Shown piece after piece: positions 9,034 through 17,793 of a stretch of 64,000 bases of DNA. The DNA is taken from assembly GCA_002690995.1 (NCBI GenBank), contig NZGS01000008.1:25086-89085 (forward strand). Direction: 5' to 3'. This DNA is from Rhodospirillaceae bacterium. Its GTDB lineage: Bacteria > Pseudomonadota > Alphaproteobacteria > Thalassobaculales > Thalassobaculaceae. The notes beneath the pieces are model-generated. The model searched no databases, was not told the origin of the DNA, and saw only the letters and a list, made by a program, of their open reading frames with translations. The position numbers and the translations under genes were made by a program. Every line of letters starts with the position of its first letter. The stretch's first letter is position 1.

Positions 9034-9969
9034 TTTACCGCATTCATTGAATACAGTTTCAACCGAAAGTCCCCCCATCAAACTATTCGTTGGGTCGGGG
9101 CGAAAATCTGGATGTTTCGATAATTGCTCAAAAGACTCAATAGTTCTGACATATGCACATCTTGGCCCCCAAGGCCTGTAGTTTGCTTCACGGGTAGGAC
9201 CAAACAAACCTAGTGTCGGGGCACCTACCGCTGCCGAAAGATGCATGAGGCCACTATCGTTTCCAATGTAAAGCGTAGCTCTTTCAAGAACAGCCGCTAC
9301 ATCTAGAAATGGTATCGCACCAACCAAGTCTAGTCTTCGTCCGGAAGGTATTGCATCAAGTATTGGCTTTGCAATTAATTCTTCGCCAGGCCCCCCCACC
9401 ACGGCTATCATAGCGGATTGCAGGCTACGGAAATTACTAGTCAATAGATGCACGAGATTGGAAAACCTTTCTGATTCCCAAATTTTTGCGCCCCAATTTG
9501 CGGTCGGTCCGATTATAATTAGAGCTTGTGCCATTCGCTCACCTAGAATGTCATCAGCAAACTTTTTGTTCTCTTTACTAAGCCATATATAGGGAGAATG
9601 AGGTGTATTGCCGTTGGGTATATTTTGCATGTCTTCAATGCGATGTATTTTTTTATTCTTCTTTTTGTATATCACCCGTTTTTTTGCGGGTAAAAACCAG
9701 GCTATTGCTGAACCTCGCAAATCTACAACCAAATCCCATCTATTTAGAAAAGTTGAAAAGTACAATCTTCGCCAATGTCCTAATAAAGACCCCTTGCGCA
9801 TTGTTATGATTGCTTCAAGCCCGGGCACATTGTCAAATAAGCCCTTAGCAACAGGCCCACAAGCTATAGTAAATTTTGCCGTTTTATAGTGATCTACTAG
9901 ATACTTTAAAATACCCGTCGTGAGAATAGCATCACCAACACGGCTGGATGTTATAAAAAGAATTTGCAT
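9007..9969 (-). CDS. Glycosyltransferase family 9 (heptosyltransferase-like)
   Basis: A second GT9 enzyme, 320 residues. The start region ILFITSSRVGDAILTTGILKY and the donor-site region IGNDSGLMHLSAAVGAPT followed by LFGPTREANYRPWGPRC are classical for heptosyltransferases of the WaaC/WaaF type. It is more canonical than its convergent neighbour at 8029-9033, so the two are probably different transferases and not recent duplicates. The 3' ends overlap by 27 nt (9007-9033), meaning each mRNA is antisense to the other's last codons. Role in LPS core synthesis is inferred from family and the nearby GT4 gene. Confidence 0.9.
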   Translation of the reverse strand: MQILFITSSRVGDAILTTGILKYLVDHYKTAKFTIACGPVAKGLFDNVPGLEAIITMRKGSLLGHWRRLYFSTFLNRWDLVVDLRGSAIAWFLPAKKRVIYKKKNKKIHRIEDMQNIPNGNTPHSPYIWLSKENKKFADDILGERMAQALIIIGPTANWGAKIWESERFSNLVHLLTSNFRSLQSAMIAVVGGPGEELIAKPILDAIPSGRRLDLVGAIPFLDVAAVLERATLYIGNDSGLMHLSAAVGAPTLGLFGPTREANYRPWGPRCAYVRTIESFEQLSKHPDFRPDPTNSLMGGLSVETVFNECGKLLSETGRN

Positions 9970-10120
9970 TTATAAGCCTGATAAAAACGATAATAATAAT
10001 ACCCCATTCAAATGAACCAATTTGAAACAAGCGATTTGATAATATTGGCAAAAATCATTTATAGTCTTTATTATAACGTAATAGTAGAAATATTACTCCA
10101 TACGTATTTGAGGTTTTCTA

Positions 10121-10456
10121 TTGCCAAATAAAAATATCCATTTTATCGATTCCAAAACCCTAAGTGATTGGTTAGCCAAAGGCATTGTATCTCTTTTTGA
10201 TGTTCGAGAAGAACATGAGTTTGCAGCACAACAAATCCCTGGGGCTATACCGCTACCTCTGTCTAGTTTTGACGCATCGCAAATACCAACCGGCTCGCAG
10301 ACTCACATCGTAATTCATTGCCAAAGTGGTGTTAGGTGCGGTGTTGCTGCCCAATTGTTGCAAGAGTCGGGTTTTTCGCAAAACATTTATCGATTAGAAG
10401 GCGGTATTTTAAGTTGGAAAGCAGCCGGAGGACAGGTGCAGATCGGAAATGTTTGA
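10121..10456 (+). CDS. Single-domain rhodanese (sulfurtransferase)
   Basis: A 111-residue single rhodanese domain with the active-site loop C67-QSGV-R72 (HCQSGVRC) and the DVREEHEF motif near residue 27. It would carry sulfane sulfur as a cysteine persulfide in the cytosol. No signal peptide is visible. The start is a TTG at 10121 with GAGG at 10110-10113, 7 nt upstream. A 6-bp inverted repeat (GTAATA at 10078-10083, TATTAC at 10091-10096) lies just before the gene. It is followed at 125 nt by a TauE-type exporter operon, and soeABC lies 3.7 kb further on, so a role in sulfane-sulfur or sulfite metabolism is likely. Confidence 0.9.
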   Translation: MPNKNIHFIDSKTLSDWLAKGIVSLFDVREEHEFAAQQIPGAIPLPLSSFDASQIPTGSQTHIVIHCQSGVRCGVAAQLLQESGFSQNIYRLEGGILSWKAAGGQVQIGNV

Positions 10457-10524
10457 ATTTTCTTTATATCTAGTTTAGTACAATCGGCTACTAAAACCCA
10501 TTGTTAGGAACATTTTTATCAACT

Positions 10525-10549
10525 AGTTTTATACTTAAAGTATAAAACT
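10525..10549. promoter_or_regulatory. Long perfect AT-rich palindrome, probable operator of the TauE operon
   Basis: AGTTTTATACTT (10525-10536) and its exact reverse complement AAGTATAAAACT (10538-10549) flank one central A, a 25-bp perfect dyad ending 32 nt before the exporter's ATG. A DNA-binding dimer site overlapping a promoter is the simplest reading. In comparable sulfur loci, ArsR-type persulfide sensors (BigR/SqrR) act on AT-rich palindromes, but no regulator gene is visible here. It contains no G/C-rich stem and so does not look like a terminator. Confidence 0.6.
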
Positions 10550-10581
10550 TCATTTATCAGACCTCAAACGGATAACATAAC

Positions 10582-11499
10582 ATGCACATTTATCTCCCCA
10601 TCGCGGAGATGTCTGTAAATATATTTCTGATTCTCGGCATGGGTGGAGCTGTCGGATTCCTTTCTGGCTTATTTGGAGTTGGCGGCGGCTTTTTAATGAC
10701 GCCCCTGTTAATATTTATAGGTGTTCCACCTCCAGTTGCCGTGGGAACCGAAGCAAACCAAATTGTCGCGAGCTCTGTTTCAGGCGTTCTGGCACACTGG
10801 CGACGTGCCAACGTCGATTTCAAAATGGGTTTTGTTCTTCTTCTTGGCGGTTTTGTAGGTTCTTCCCTCGGCGTTATATTGTTCAAATATCTTCAAAACC
10901 TAGGTCAATTAGATCTTGTGATAAAGCTGTCTTATGTAATCTTTTTAGGCATCATTGGTTTTCTAATGCTTTGGGAGAGCTCAAGAACTATAATTCGGTC
11001 TAGATCTGCGGCGGCCAGACGCGGCAAATTGCACCAACATAATTGGTTCCACGGATTACCTTTCAAGATGCGATTTCGAAAATCAAAACTTTATATAAGT
11101 GCAATATTACCATTCCTTATCGGTGCCACAGTTGGCGTATTGTCAGCCATCATGGGGGTCGGAGGTGGTTTCATAATGGTACCAGCAATGATATATCTTT
11201 TAGGAATGCCCACATCACTGGCGATCGGAACCTCGCTATTTCAAATCATCTTCGTAACGGCTAATGTCACATTTCTGCAAGCATTAACCGTCCAAACGGT
11301 GGATATATTGTTAGCGGTGCTTCTTCTGACCGGTGCTGTAATTGGTGCACAATTTGGAAGTAAATACAGCGTAAGAATGAAAGGCGAACAACTAAGGGCA
11401 TTGCTTGCGCTTCTCGTTCTTGGTGTGTGTGTCAAAATGATTATCGATCTCACCGTCATGCCAGCGGATCTCTACTCTATAGCATTGTTGATGGGTTAA
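10582..11499 (+). CDS. TauE/SafE (TSUP) family membrane exporter
   Basis: A 305-residue integral membrane protein with about eight hydrophobic segments and two homologous halves, each with the TSUP glycine motif: FGVGGGFLMTPLLI near residue 33 and MGVGGGFIMVPAMI near residue 190. TauE/SafE proteins move sulfite, sulfoacetate or other small organic anions out of the cell. The ATG at 10582 is supported by recalled family members that begin in the same IYLPIAEMSVN way. It is the first gene of a compact operon with the next two genes (10 and 12 nt gaps). With soeABC near by, sulfite is a plausible substrate, by inference. Confidence 0.9.
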   Translation: MHIYLPIAEMSVNIFLILGMGGAVGFLSGLFGVGGGFLMTPLLIFIGVPPPVAVGTEANQIVASSVSGVLAHWRRANVDFKMGFVLLLGGFVGSSLGVILFKYLQNLGQLDLVIKLSYVIFLGIIGFLMLWESSRTIIRSRSAAARRGKLHQHNWFHGLPFKMRFRKSKLYISAILPFLIGATVGVLSAIMGVGGGFIMVPAMIYLLGMPTSLAIGTSLFQIIFVTANVTFLQALTVQTVDILLAVLLLTGAVIGAQFGSKYSVRMKGEQLRALLALLVLGVCVKMIIDLTVMPADLYSIALLMG

Positions 11500-11509
11500 C
11501 TGCTACCAG

Positions 11510-12268
11510 ATGAACAGACCAATTTTCACAAAATTCAGTATAGCTCTTATTATGTTATTTTTATTGGCCCCACATGCTTATGGAACCGAGTTAATAATAG
11601 ATTCATCGACGAACGAAGTAAAAGTTAGTTCTTCTTTCATTGGCACCGATGTTATGGTTTTTGGAACAGCTAACGACAAAGATGACATCATTGTGGTCAT
11701 AACTGGACCAACTGAAACAGCAATAGTTAGAAAAAAAGGTCGTGTAAGCGGAATATGGATTAATAAAGAAAAGTTAGAGTTTCGTGGGATACCGGGTTTT
11801 TATGCCATCGCGTCGACCCGACCATTGAGTGAAATAACAGAAACGGATGAATTAAAAAAACAAAAAATAGGCATTCACAATGTAATAACTACCGCTTCTC
11901 TAAACTCTAAAGATAAAAATATTAAGACTTTCAAAAGTTTTAAAGACGCTCTCGTACGAGGACAAAAGACAAAAGGTTTATATTTGGATATGCCACTAGC
12001 AATTGATGTTGTTTCGAAGCGATTGTTTAAAACGACCTTTCATTTTCCGAACAATATGACGACTGGAATTTATACAGTTAAGGTATTTGCGTTTCAAAAA
12101 AAGCGCTTGGTGAGCATGGTTTCTAAGACTATATCAGTGGAGAAAATTGGTATCGGGGCCGATGTTTTTAAGTTTGCGAAAGAACAAAGCGCATTATATG
12201 GTCTATTGGCTATATTAATAGCGGTTTTGTCCGGATGGATTGCATCTGTAATTTTCCGTAAAATATGA
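11510..12268 (+). CDS. TIGR02186-family membrane-anchored periplasmic protein
   Basis: The 252-residue protein has an N-terminal signal peptide (hydrophobic residues about 9-24, cleavage near AYG), a soluble region and a single C-terminal membrane helix (LLAILIAVLSGWIASVIF) with a short cytoplasmic end. The central GTDVMVFGTANDKDDIIVVITGP and RVSGIWIN stretches match the alphaproteobacterial TIGR02186 / Alph_Pro_TM family. It has no known biochemical role, but members are, to my knowledge, regularly encoded next to a TauE-type exporter, as here. It may be an accessory subunit of the exporter. Second gene of the tauE-like operon. Confidence 0.82.
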   Translation: MNRPIFTKFSIALIMLFLLAPHAYGTELIIDSSTNEVKVSSSFIGTDVMVFGTANDKDDIIVVITGPTETAIVRKKGRVSGIWINKEKLEFRGIPGFYAIASTRPLSEITETDELKKQKIGIHNVITTASLNSKDKNIKTFKSFKDALVRGQKTKGLYLDMPLAIDVVSKRLFKTTFHFPNNMTTGIYTVKVFAFQKKRLVSMVSKTISVEKIGIGADVFKFAKEQSALYGLLAILIAVLSGWIASVIFRKI

Positions 12269-12280
12269 GGGCGGAATTTT

Positions 12281-12784
12281 ATGACTGACATAGTGAAAAA
12301 AGTATATGACACTGTTGATGATAACCACCGCGTATTCTTGGTGGTTGTAGATGATTCTGAAGAGATGCTTGTGGCTCTAAGATTTGCATGCATGCGAGCA
12401 AAAAGCGTCGGTGGCCGCGTTGCTCTATTTAGAGACATTGAGCCATCCGATTATCATCAATGGGCTAGTGTAAGCGATCTCATGCAACAAGAGGCACGCG
12501 AAACGGCGGAAGAGAGATTGAACGAGTTAGCTCAGGAAGTTGTTGAGTTATCAGGGTTAATCCCTGCCCTATACATACGAGCTGGGCCTATAGAGGAAGA
12601 ATTGATAGCCCTCATTGATGAAGAACCCACAATCTCCGTTCTTGTGCTCGCCTCAAGCGCTAGTAAAGACGGACCAGGGCGATTAGTTAGCCATCTCATC
12701 GGCAAGGGTAGAAACTCCTGTCGTATCCCAATTACAATTGTACCCGGAAATTTGAGCGCAGCCCAAATTGATGCTCTTGCGTAG
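12281..12784 (+). CDS. Universal stress protein (UspA-type)
   Basis: A 167-residue single USP domain. The N-terminal VFLVVVDDSEEMLVALRFA has the conserved Asp for adenine binding, and the C-terminal LASSASKDGPGRLVSHLIGKGRNSCRIPITIVPG corresponds to the USP G-x2-G-x9-G-(S/T) nucleotide loop in relaxed form. It is a cytosolic, probably nucleotide-binding regulator. The ATG at 12281 follows GAGGGCGG about 7 nt upstream. Third and last gene of the exporter operon; its presence with the TIGR02186 protein suggests a sensing or protective function tied to export, but this is inference. Confidence 0.85.
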   Translation: MTDIVKKVYDTVDDNHRVFLVVVDDSEEMLVALRFACMRAKSVGGRVALFRDIEPSDYHQWASVSDLMQQEARETAEERLNELAQEVVELSGLIPALYIRAGPIEEELIALIDEEPTISVLVLASSASKDGPGRLVSHLIGKGRNSCRIPITIVPGNLSAAQIDALA

Positions 12785-12817
12785 GTTTTTGCTAGATCAA
12801 ATTCAGGTTGTTACTGA

Positions 12818-13906
12818 CTAATAAATCTCTGAAAAATTTTGCCCCGTTATTAACTCTAATACCCTATCCGTAACTTCCCTTGTACTGGCTTTCCCATTAA
12901 GATCTTGAGGCATAACTCTTCCATCTTCAGTAAGTTTTTCTAAAGCTAACATTAACTCAGCTGCTGCCCTCTTTTCGCCCAAATGATCCAGCATCATGGA
13001 AGCTGACCAAAAAGCGCCAATAGGATTTGCTATCCCTTTGCCCATTATATCAAAAGCAGAACCATGTATAGGCTCAAACATAGAGGGGAAATTACGAGAC
13101 GGATTTAAGTTTGCTGTTGGCGCTATTCCCATACTTCCGCTCAAAGCAGCGGCTAAATCACTTAAAATATCCGCGTGCAGATTTGTTGCGACTACAACGT
13201 CTAGAGACCTTGGATCTAAAACCATTCTAGTTGTCATTGCGTCCACTAACATGCGATCAATCTCAATATCACCGTATTCACTGCCCAATTTATCAAATAC
13301 GTCGTCCCACATCACCATTCCATGCCGCTGGGCATTGGATTTTGTTACAAATGTTAACCTTTTTCTTTTTCTTGATCGTGCTAAATCCAGGGCAAATCTT
13401 TGGACACGCTCGACTCCAGAACGTGTAAAAACTGAGACATCCAAGCCAACTTCTTCAGGATGCCCTGTATGAACACGGCCTCCAGCGCCCGCATATTCAC
13501 CCTCTGTATTTTCCCTTACAATGACCCAGTCTATGTCGTTTGAAGATGCATCTTTTAAGGGGCTAGAAATCCCCGGAAGTAGACGCGCTGGCCTTACATT
13601 CGCATACTGGTCAAAAGATTGACATATTGCCAAACGTAAACCCCAGAGTGAAATATGGTCTGGAATTCTTGGATCGCCAGCTGATCCAAAATAGATAGCA
13701 TCGAACTTTTTTAATTTTTCAAGCCCATCTGTTGCCATCATATCGCCAGTTTCCATATAATAGTCTGAGCCCCATGGAAAAATGGTCAATTCAATTTGAA
13801 AATCGCCCAGCCGATCCGCCAGCACCTGTAAAACTCGTATTCCTTCGTTTATAACTTCTATACCTATGCCATCACCAGGAATGGCTGCTATCTTATGTGT
13901 GCGCAT
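12818..13906 (-). CDS. Tartrate/D-malate dehydrogenase-type enzyme (isocitrate/isopropylmalate dehydrogenase family)
   Basis: A 362-residue NAD-dependent decarboxylating hydroxyacid dehydrogenase. Landmarks: IAAIPGDGIGIEV at the start, the substrate arginines in NVRPARLLPG and VRENTEGEY, the lysine of VTKSNAQRHG, the metal-binding Asp of HADILSDLA and the NAD-binding GSAFDIMGKGIANPIGA. The N-terminal FPWGSDYYMETGDMM resembles tartrate dehydrogenase / D-malate dehydrogenase more than LeuB. I chose the ATG at 13904-13906 (AAAGGG about 11 nt upstream); an in-frame TTG lies 9 nt earlier. A second paralogue is at 53762. Substrate (D-malate, tartrate or other 2-hydroxyacid) is open. Confidence 0.8.
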   Translation of the reverse strand: MRTHKIAAIPGDGIGIEVINEGIRVLQVLADRLGDFQIELTIFPWGSDYYMETGDMMATDGLEKLKKFDAIYFGSAGDPRIPDHISLWGLRLAICQSFDQYANVRPARLLPGISSPLKDASSNDIDWVIVRENTEGEYAGAGGRVHTGHPEEVGLDVSVFTRSGVERVQRFALDLARSRKRKRLTFVTKSNAQRHGMVMWDDVFDKLGSEYGDIEIDRMLVDAMTTRMVLDPRSLDVVVATNLHADILSDLAAALSGSMGIAPTANLNPSRNFPSMFEPIHGSAFDIMGKGIANPIGAFWSASMMLDHLGEKRAAAELMLALEKLTEDGRVMPQDLNGKASTREVTDRVLELITGQNFSEIY

Positions 13907-14111
13907 GTTATGCAAGCCCTTTAAAATCCATCTCTATTAATAGATCACCATAAGGTAAAATTATAATTGAACATCAGCCCCAATAAAGTGTAAGTTTCAA
14001 GAAGATATGATCGCACGATAACGTAAGGCGTTTTGGGGAAAATAGCTAAAGCGATAAGTATCTTAGCTTTAATGTCATTACGACTACAACTTCTAAAAAC
14101 TGGCAACTAAA

Positions 14112-17000
14112 ATGAGCATAAATCCGTTTGCAACCGTCCAAGAGAAGGTCGAAAAATCTCCCAAGGTGTCCGACGAGGTCAAGTATACAACATGTTATAT
14201 GTGTGCCTGTAGATGCGGGATAAAAGTTCATCTAAAAAATGAAGAAATTCGCTACATCGAAGGTAATCGTAACCACCCTGTAAACAAAGGTGTTCTTTGC
14301 GCAAAGGGTTCTGCTGGAATAATGCAGCATTATTCGCCCGCGCGACTAACTAAGCCATTAAAACGAATTGGAGAACGCGGGTCAGGCGAATTTAAAGAAA
14401 TAGAGTGGGACGAGGCACTACAATTAGCAACTAGCTGGCTGTCCAATATTCGAGAAACCGACCCCAAAAAGCTGGCTTTTTTTACTGGGCGCGATCAGAG
14501 CCAAGGGTTAACTGGGTTTTGGGCCAGCCAGTTTGGAACTCCAAACCACGCCGCTCATGGAGGGTTTTGTTCTGTAAACATGGCAGCAGCTGGTCTTTAT
14601 ACTATTGGCGGATCTTTTTGGGAGTTTGGAGAGCCAGATTGGGAGCACACAAAATATTTTATAATGTTTGGCGTTGCCGAGGACCACGATTCAAATCCAA
14701 TAAAGATGGGTTTAGGGAAACTGAAAACACGTGGCGCAAAATTTGTTTCAGTTAATCCAATAAAAACAGGATATTCAGCTATCGCTGATCAATGGATAGG
14801 TATTAGGCCAGGCACCGATGGCCTCCTGGTACTCTCAGTTATTCATGAGTTATTGAAATCAAACCAGATCGATCTCGGCTATCTCGTTCGTTATACCAAC
14901 GCCCCTTGGCTGGTGATTCAAGATGAAGGGGCACCCGATCACGGTTTGTTTGCCCGCGACGATGAAGGGAGCCCATTATCCTGGAATAAGGCAAACGATA
15001 CAATTGCTCCAGCCCTTGCAACTGACATAACCCCTGCAATTGTTGGATCTTATGAACTCCCTGATGGTCGCAATGCCGTACCAGCTTTTCAGCTTCTAGC
15101 CGAAAGGTACATGGCCGATGAGTACAAACCAGAAAATGTTGCACCAAAATGTGGTTTAAAGGCAGACATAATAAAAAAACTTGCAAAAGAGATCGCGCAT
15201 GTCGCCTTTCAAGAAGAGTTGAAGTTAGATGTAGAGTGGACTGACTGGACGGGCCGAAAACATAAAAGTATGATAGGACGTCCTGTATCAATGCATGCTA
15301 TGCGGGGTATCTCAGCACATTCGAATGGTTTTCATACTTGTCGAGCCCTTCACATTCTGCAGATACTGCTAGGGAGTATTGATGCTCCTGGTGGGTTTCG
15401 ATATAAACCACCGTTTCCCAAACCTGCGCCCCCACCACTAAAACCTGCAGGTAAAGTAGATCAAATTAACCCAAATTCACCAATGCCAGGGCCACCCCTT
15501 GGCTTCCCTATGGGGCCAGAAGACTTATTGGTAGATGAAAATGGCGACCCAACCCGAATAGATAAAGCATTTTCTTGGGAGGCACCAATTTCAGCACATG
15601 GCGTAATGCATATGGTTCTAAATAACGCCTGGAAAGGTGATCCCTACGAGGTGGACACTATCTTCATGTATATGGCGAATATGAGTTGGAACTCGTCCAT
15701 GAATATTCCCGATACACTTCGGATGCTAACAGATAAGAATAATGAAACGGGTGAATATCAAATACCAAGGATCATTTACTCCGATGCATTCTATTCAGAG
15801 ATGATCCCATATTGTGACCTTGTACTTCCAGATACGACTTATCTTGAACGATGGGATTGCATTTCTTTACTGGATAGGCCTATTTGCGACGCAGATGGGG
15901 TTGCCGACTCGATACGGCAACCTATCTTGAAACCAGACAGAGATGTGCGTCCATTTCAAGATGTGCTTATCGAACTAGGCTCTAGACTCAAGCTCCCTGC
16001 ATTTACAAATGAAGATGGAAATGCCAAGTATCCGGGGGGGTATCCAGATTACATTGTGAATCACGAAAGGGCACCGGGCATTGGGCCACTTGCCGGATTT
16101 CGAGGAGAAGGTGGGAACTCAGAAGGGAAAGGCTCTCCTAACCCAAGGCAACTTGAGCAATATGTAGAAAATCAATGTTTCTGGCGACATGAATTTGAAC
16201 CTACTGAAAAATATTTTAAGCACTCTAATAAAGCGTATCTGGATAAAGCCGTAAAACTAGGTCTCATTAGTGCGCCTAATCAAATCATTTTGCAGTTATA
16301 CCTAGAACCGCTTCAAAAATTTCGATTAGCGGCAGAGGGTCACGGATCGATTCAACCTCCTGACCAGCATCGAGAACGTATTAAAAAGTATTTCGATCCT
16401 TTACCAATTTATTATACACCTTTTGAAGAAGCTGCTATCGATGCAAAGGAATTTCCCATGCACGCCCTAACTCAGCGCCCAATGGCAATGTATCATTCAT
16501 GGGGATCCCAAAACGCTTGGTTGCGCCAAATTCATGGCTTCAACAAGCTCTACATGAGCCGAATAAAAGCTGAAAAGCTCAATATAGAAAATGGGGACTG
16601 GGTTTTTGTTAAATCTTCTGAGGGCCGGCTAAAAGCTCAAATTCAACTCATGGAAGGTGTTAACGAAGATACTGTTTGGACATGGAATGCTATCGGTAAA
16701 CGTCGAGGAGCGTGGAACCTATCAGATAACGCTCCAGAAGCAACAAAAGGGTTTTTATTGAATCATATTATTTCGCAATTACTTCCGGAAAAACCCAATG
16801 GATATAGATATGCGAACGCTGATCCTATCACAGGACAAGCTGCCTGGTTTGACCTTCGAGTAAGTATAGAAAAAGCTGAACCAGAGCAAGCCGGAGTTGT
16901 ATCAGAACCTCAATTCGATACTATAAAACCAATGTCAACCGTAAAACGTGGAAATAATGTTTTAAGGTACGGGGAAAAGGTTAAAACAAAAGATGACTAG
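14112..17000 (+). CDS. soeA: Sulfite dehydrogenase (quinone), molybdenum subunit SoeA
   Basis: A 962-residue molybdo-bis(PGD) oxidoreductase of the complex iron-sulfur molybdoenzyme group. The N-terminal [4Fe-4S] motif is C28-x2-C31-x3-C35-x27-C63, followed by the NHPVNKGVLCAKGSAG region and a C-terminal dinucleotide-binding beta-barrel. There is no Tat signal, so the subunit stays in the cytoplasm, as known for SoeA and unlike formate dehydrogenase-N or DMSO reductase. The HGGFCSVNMAAAGLYTIGG and WEFGEPDWEHTKYF stretches match my memory of SoeA from Ruegeria and Allochromatium. It would oxidise sulfite to sulfate and pass electrons through SoeB to quinone. The stop overlaps the soeB start by 8 nt. 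Confidence 0.85.
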   Translation: MSINPFATVQEKVEKSPKVSDEVKYTTCYMCACRCGIKVHLKNEEIRYIEGNRNHPVNKGVLCAKGSAGIMQHYSPARLTKPLKRIGERGSGEFKEIEWDEALQLATSWLSNIRETDPKKLAFFTGRDQSQGLTGFWASQFGTPNHAAHGGFCSVNMAAAGLYTIGGSFWEFGEPDWEHTKYFIMFGVAEDHDSNPIKMGLGKLKTRGAKFVSVNPIKTGYSAIADQWIGIRPGTDGLLVLSVIHELLKSNQIDLGYLVRYTNAPWLVIQDEGAPDHGLFARDDEGSPLSWNKANDTIAPALATDITPAIVGSYELPDGRNAVPAFQLLAERYMADEYKPENVAPKCGLKADIIKKLAKEIAHVAFQEELKLDVEWTDWTGRKHKSMIGRPVSMHAMRGISAHSNGFHTCRALHILQILLGSIDAPGGFRYKPPFPKPAPPPLKPAGKVDQINPNSPMPGPPLGFPMGPEDLLVDENGDPTRIDKAFSWEAPISAHGVMHMVLNNAWKGDPYEVDTIFMYMANMSWNSSMNIPDTLRMLTDKNNETGEYQIPRIIYSDAFYSEMIPYCDLVLPDTTYLERWDCISLLDRPICDADGVADSIRQPILKPDRDVRPFQDVLIELGSRLKLPAFTNEDGNAKYPGGYPDYIVNHERAPGIGPLAGFRGEGGNSEGKGSPNPRQLEQYVENQCFWRHEFEPTEKYFKHSNKAYLDKAVKLGLISAPNQIILQLYLEPLQKFRLAAEGHGSIQPPDQHRERIKKYFDPLPIYYTPFEEAAIDAKEFPMHALTQRPMAMYHSWGSQNAWLRQIHGFNKLYMSRIKAEKLNIENGDWVFVKSSEGRLKAQIQLMEGVNEDTVWTWNAIGKRRGAWNLSDNAPEATKGFLLNHIISQLLPEKPNGYRYANADPITGQAAWFDLRVSIEKAEPEQAGVVSEPQFDTIKPMSTVKRGNNVLRYGEKVKTKDD

Positions 17001-17784
17001 TCTACCAACAAACCAGACCAATAAAAAACTTGGGTTGGTCATAGACCTTGATATTTGTGTTGGCTGTCACGCCTGCGCTGTAAACTGTAAAGAATGGAAT
17101 GCTGGGGGTCACTCCGCACCTATGACAGATTGGAACACTTACTCTGGCACTGAAACTAAAAATGGCGAAGACTCTGGGGCATGGGGAGTTTGGTTCAACC
17201 GGGTTCACACATTCGAAGTCGGCAAAGGTCAAGAGAGTAAAACCGTCTACTTTCCAAGATCGTGCTTACACTGTGATGAGCCTGCATGTGTTACGGTCTG
17301 TCCAACCGGCGCCTCTTACAAGAGGGAAGAAGATGGAATAGTGCTGGTCAATCCAGATACTTGCATTGGCTGCAAGCTATGTTCTTGGGCATGTCCATAT
17401 GGGGCTCGGGAGTATGATGAGACCGACGGAGTTATGAAAAAGTGCACTTTATGTATTGATAAGATTTACAATGAAAACCTCGATGAGATTGATCGAATTC
17501 CCGCATGCGTAGCGACATGTCCTGCAGGAGCCCGCTCGTTTGGAGACTTGGGAGACCCAAATTCCGATGTATCGCGTCTAGTGGAAGATCGAGGAGGTTA
17601 CGACTTAATGCCAGAGCTCGATTATAGACCAGTAAATAAATATCTGCCTCCGCGAGAACCACAGATAAATGTTCTTGATGATGGACAACCGTTGTCCTTG
17701 GTCTCGATGGCAGATAATGCTAACCAAACAGAACCTTCAAATAATTCTATCCTAAAATGGGTAGATACGATTCTGTCTCGATAA
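16993..17784 (+). CDS. soeB: Sulfite dehydrogenase iron-sulfur subunit SoeB
   Basis: A 263-residue ferredoxin-type subunit with sixteen cysteines in four groups: CVGCHACAVNC (C22, C25, C28, C32), CLHCDEPACVTVCP, CIGCKLCSWACP and CTLC ... ACVATCPAG, predicted to hold four [4Fe-4S] clusters that wire SoeA to the membrane subunit. No signal peptide, consistent with a cytoplasm-facing enzyme. The ATG at 16993 is embedded in the soeA stop region (ATGACTAG), so translation is probably coupled. The C-terminal about 40 residues beyond the last cluster are polar and variable in this family. Confidence 0.87.
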   Translation: MTSLPTNQTNKKLGLVIDLDICVGCHACAVNCKEWNAGGHSAPMTDWNTYSGTETKNGEDSGAWGVWFNRVHTFEVGKGQESKTVYFPRSCLHCDEPACVTVCPTGASYKREEDGIVLVNPDTCIGCKLCSWACPYGAREYDETDGVMKKCTLCIDKIYNENLDEIDRIPACVATCPAGARSFGDLGDPNSDVSRLVEDRGGYDLMPELDYRPVNKYLPPREPQINVLDDGQPLSLVSMADNANQTEPSNNSILKWVDTILSR

Positions 17785-17793
17785 GGACAAATT

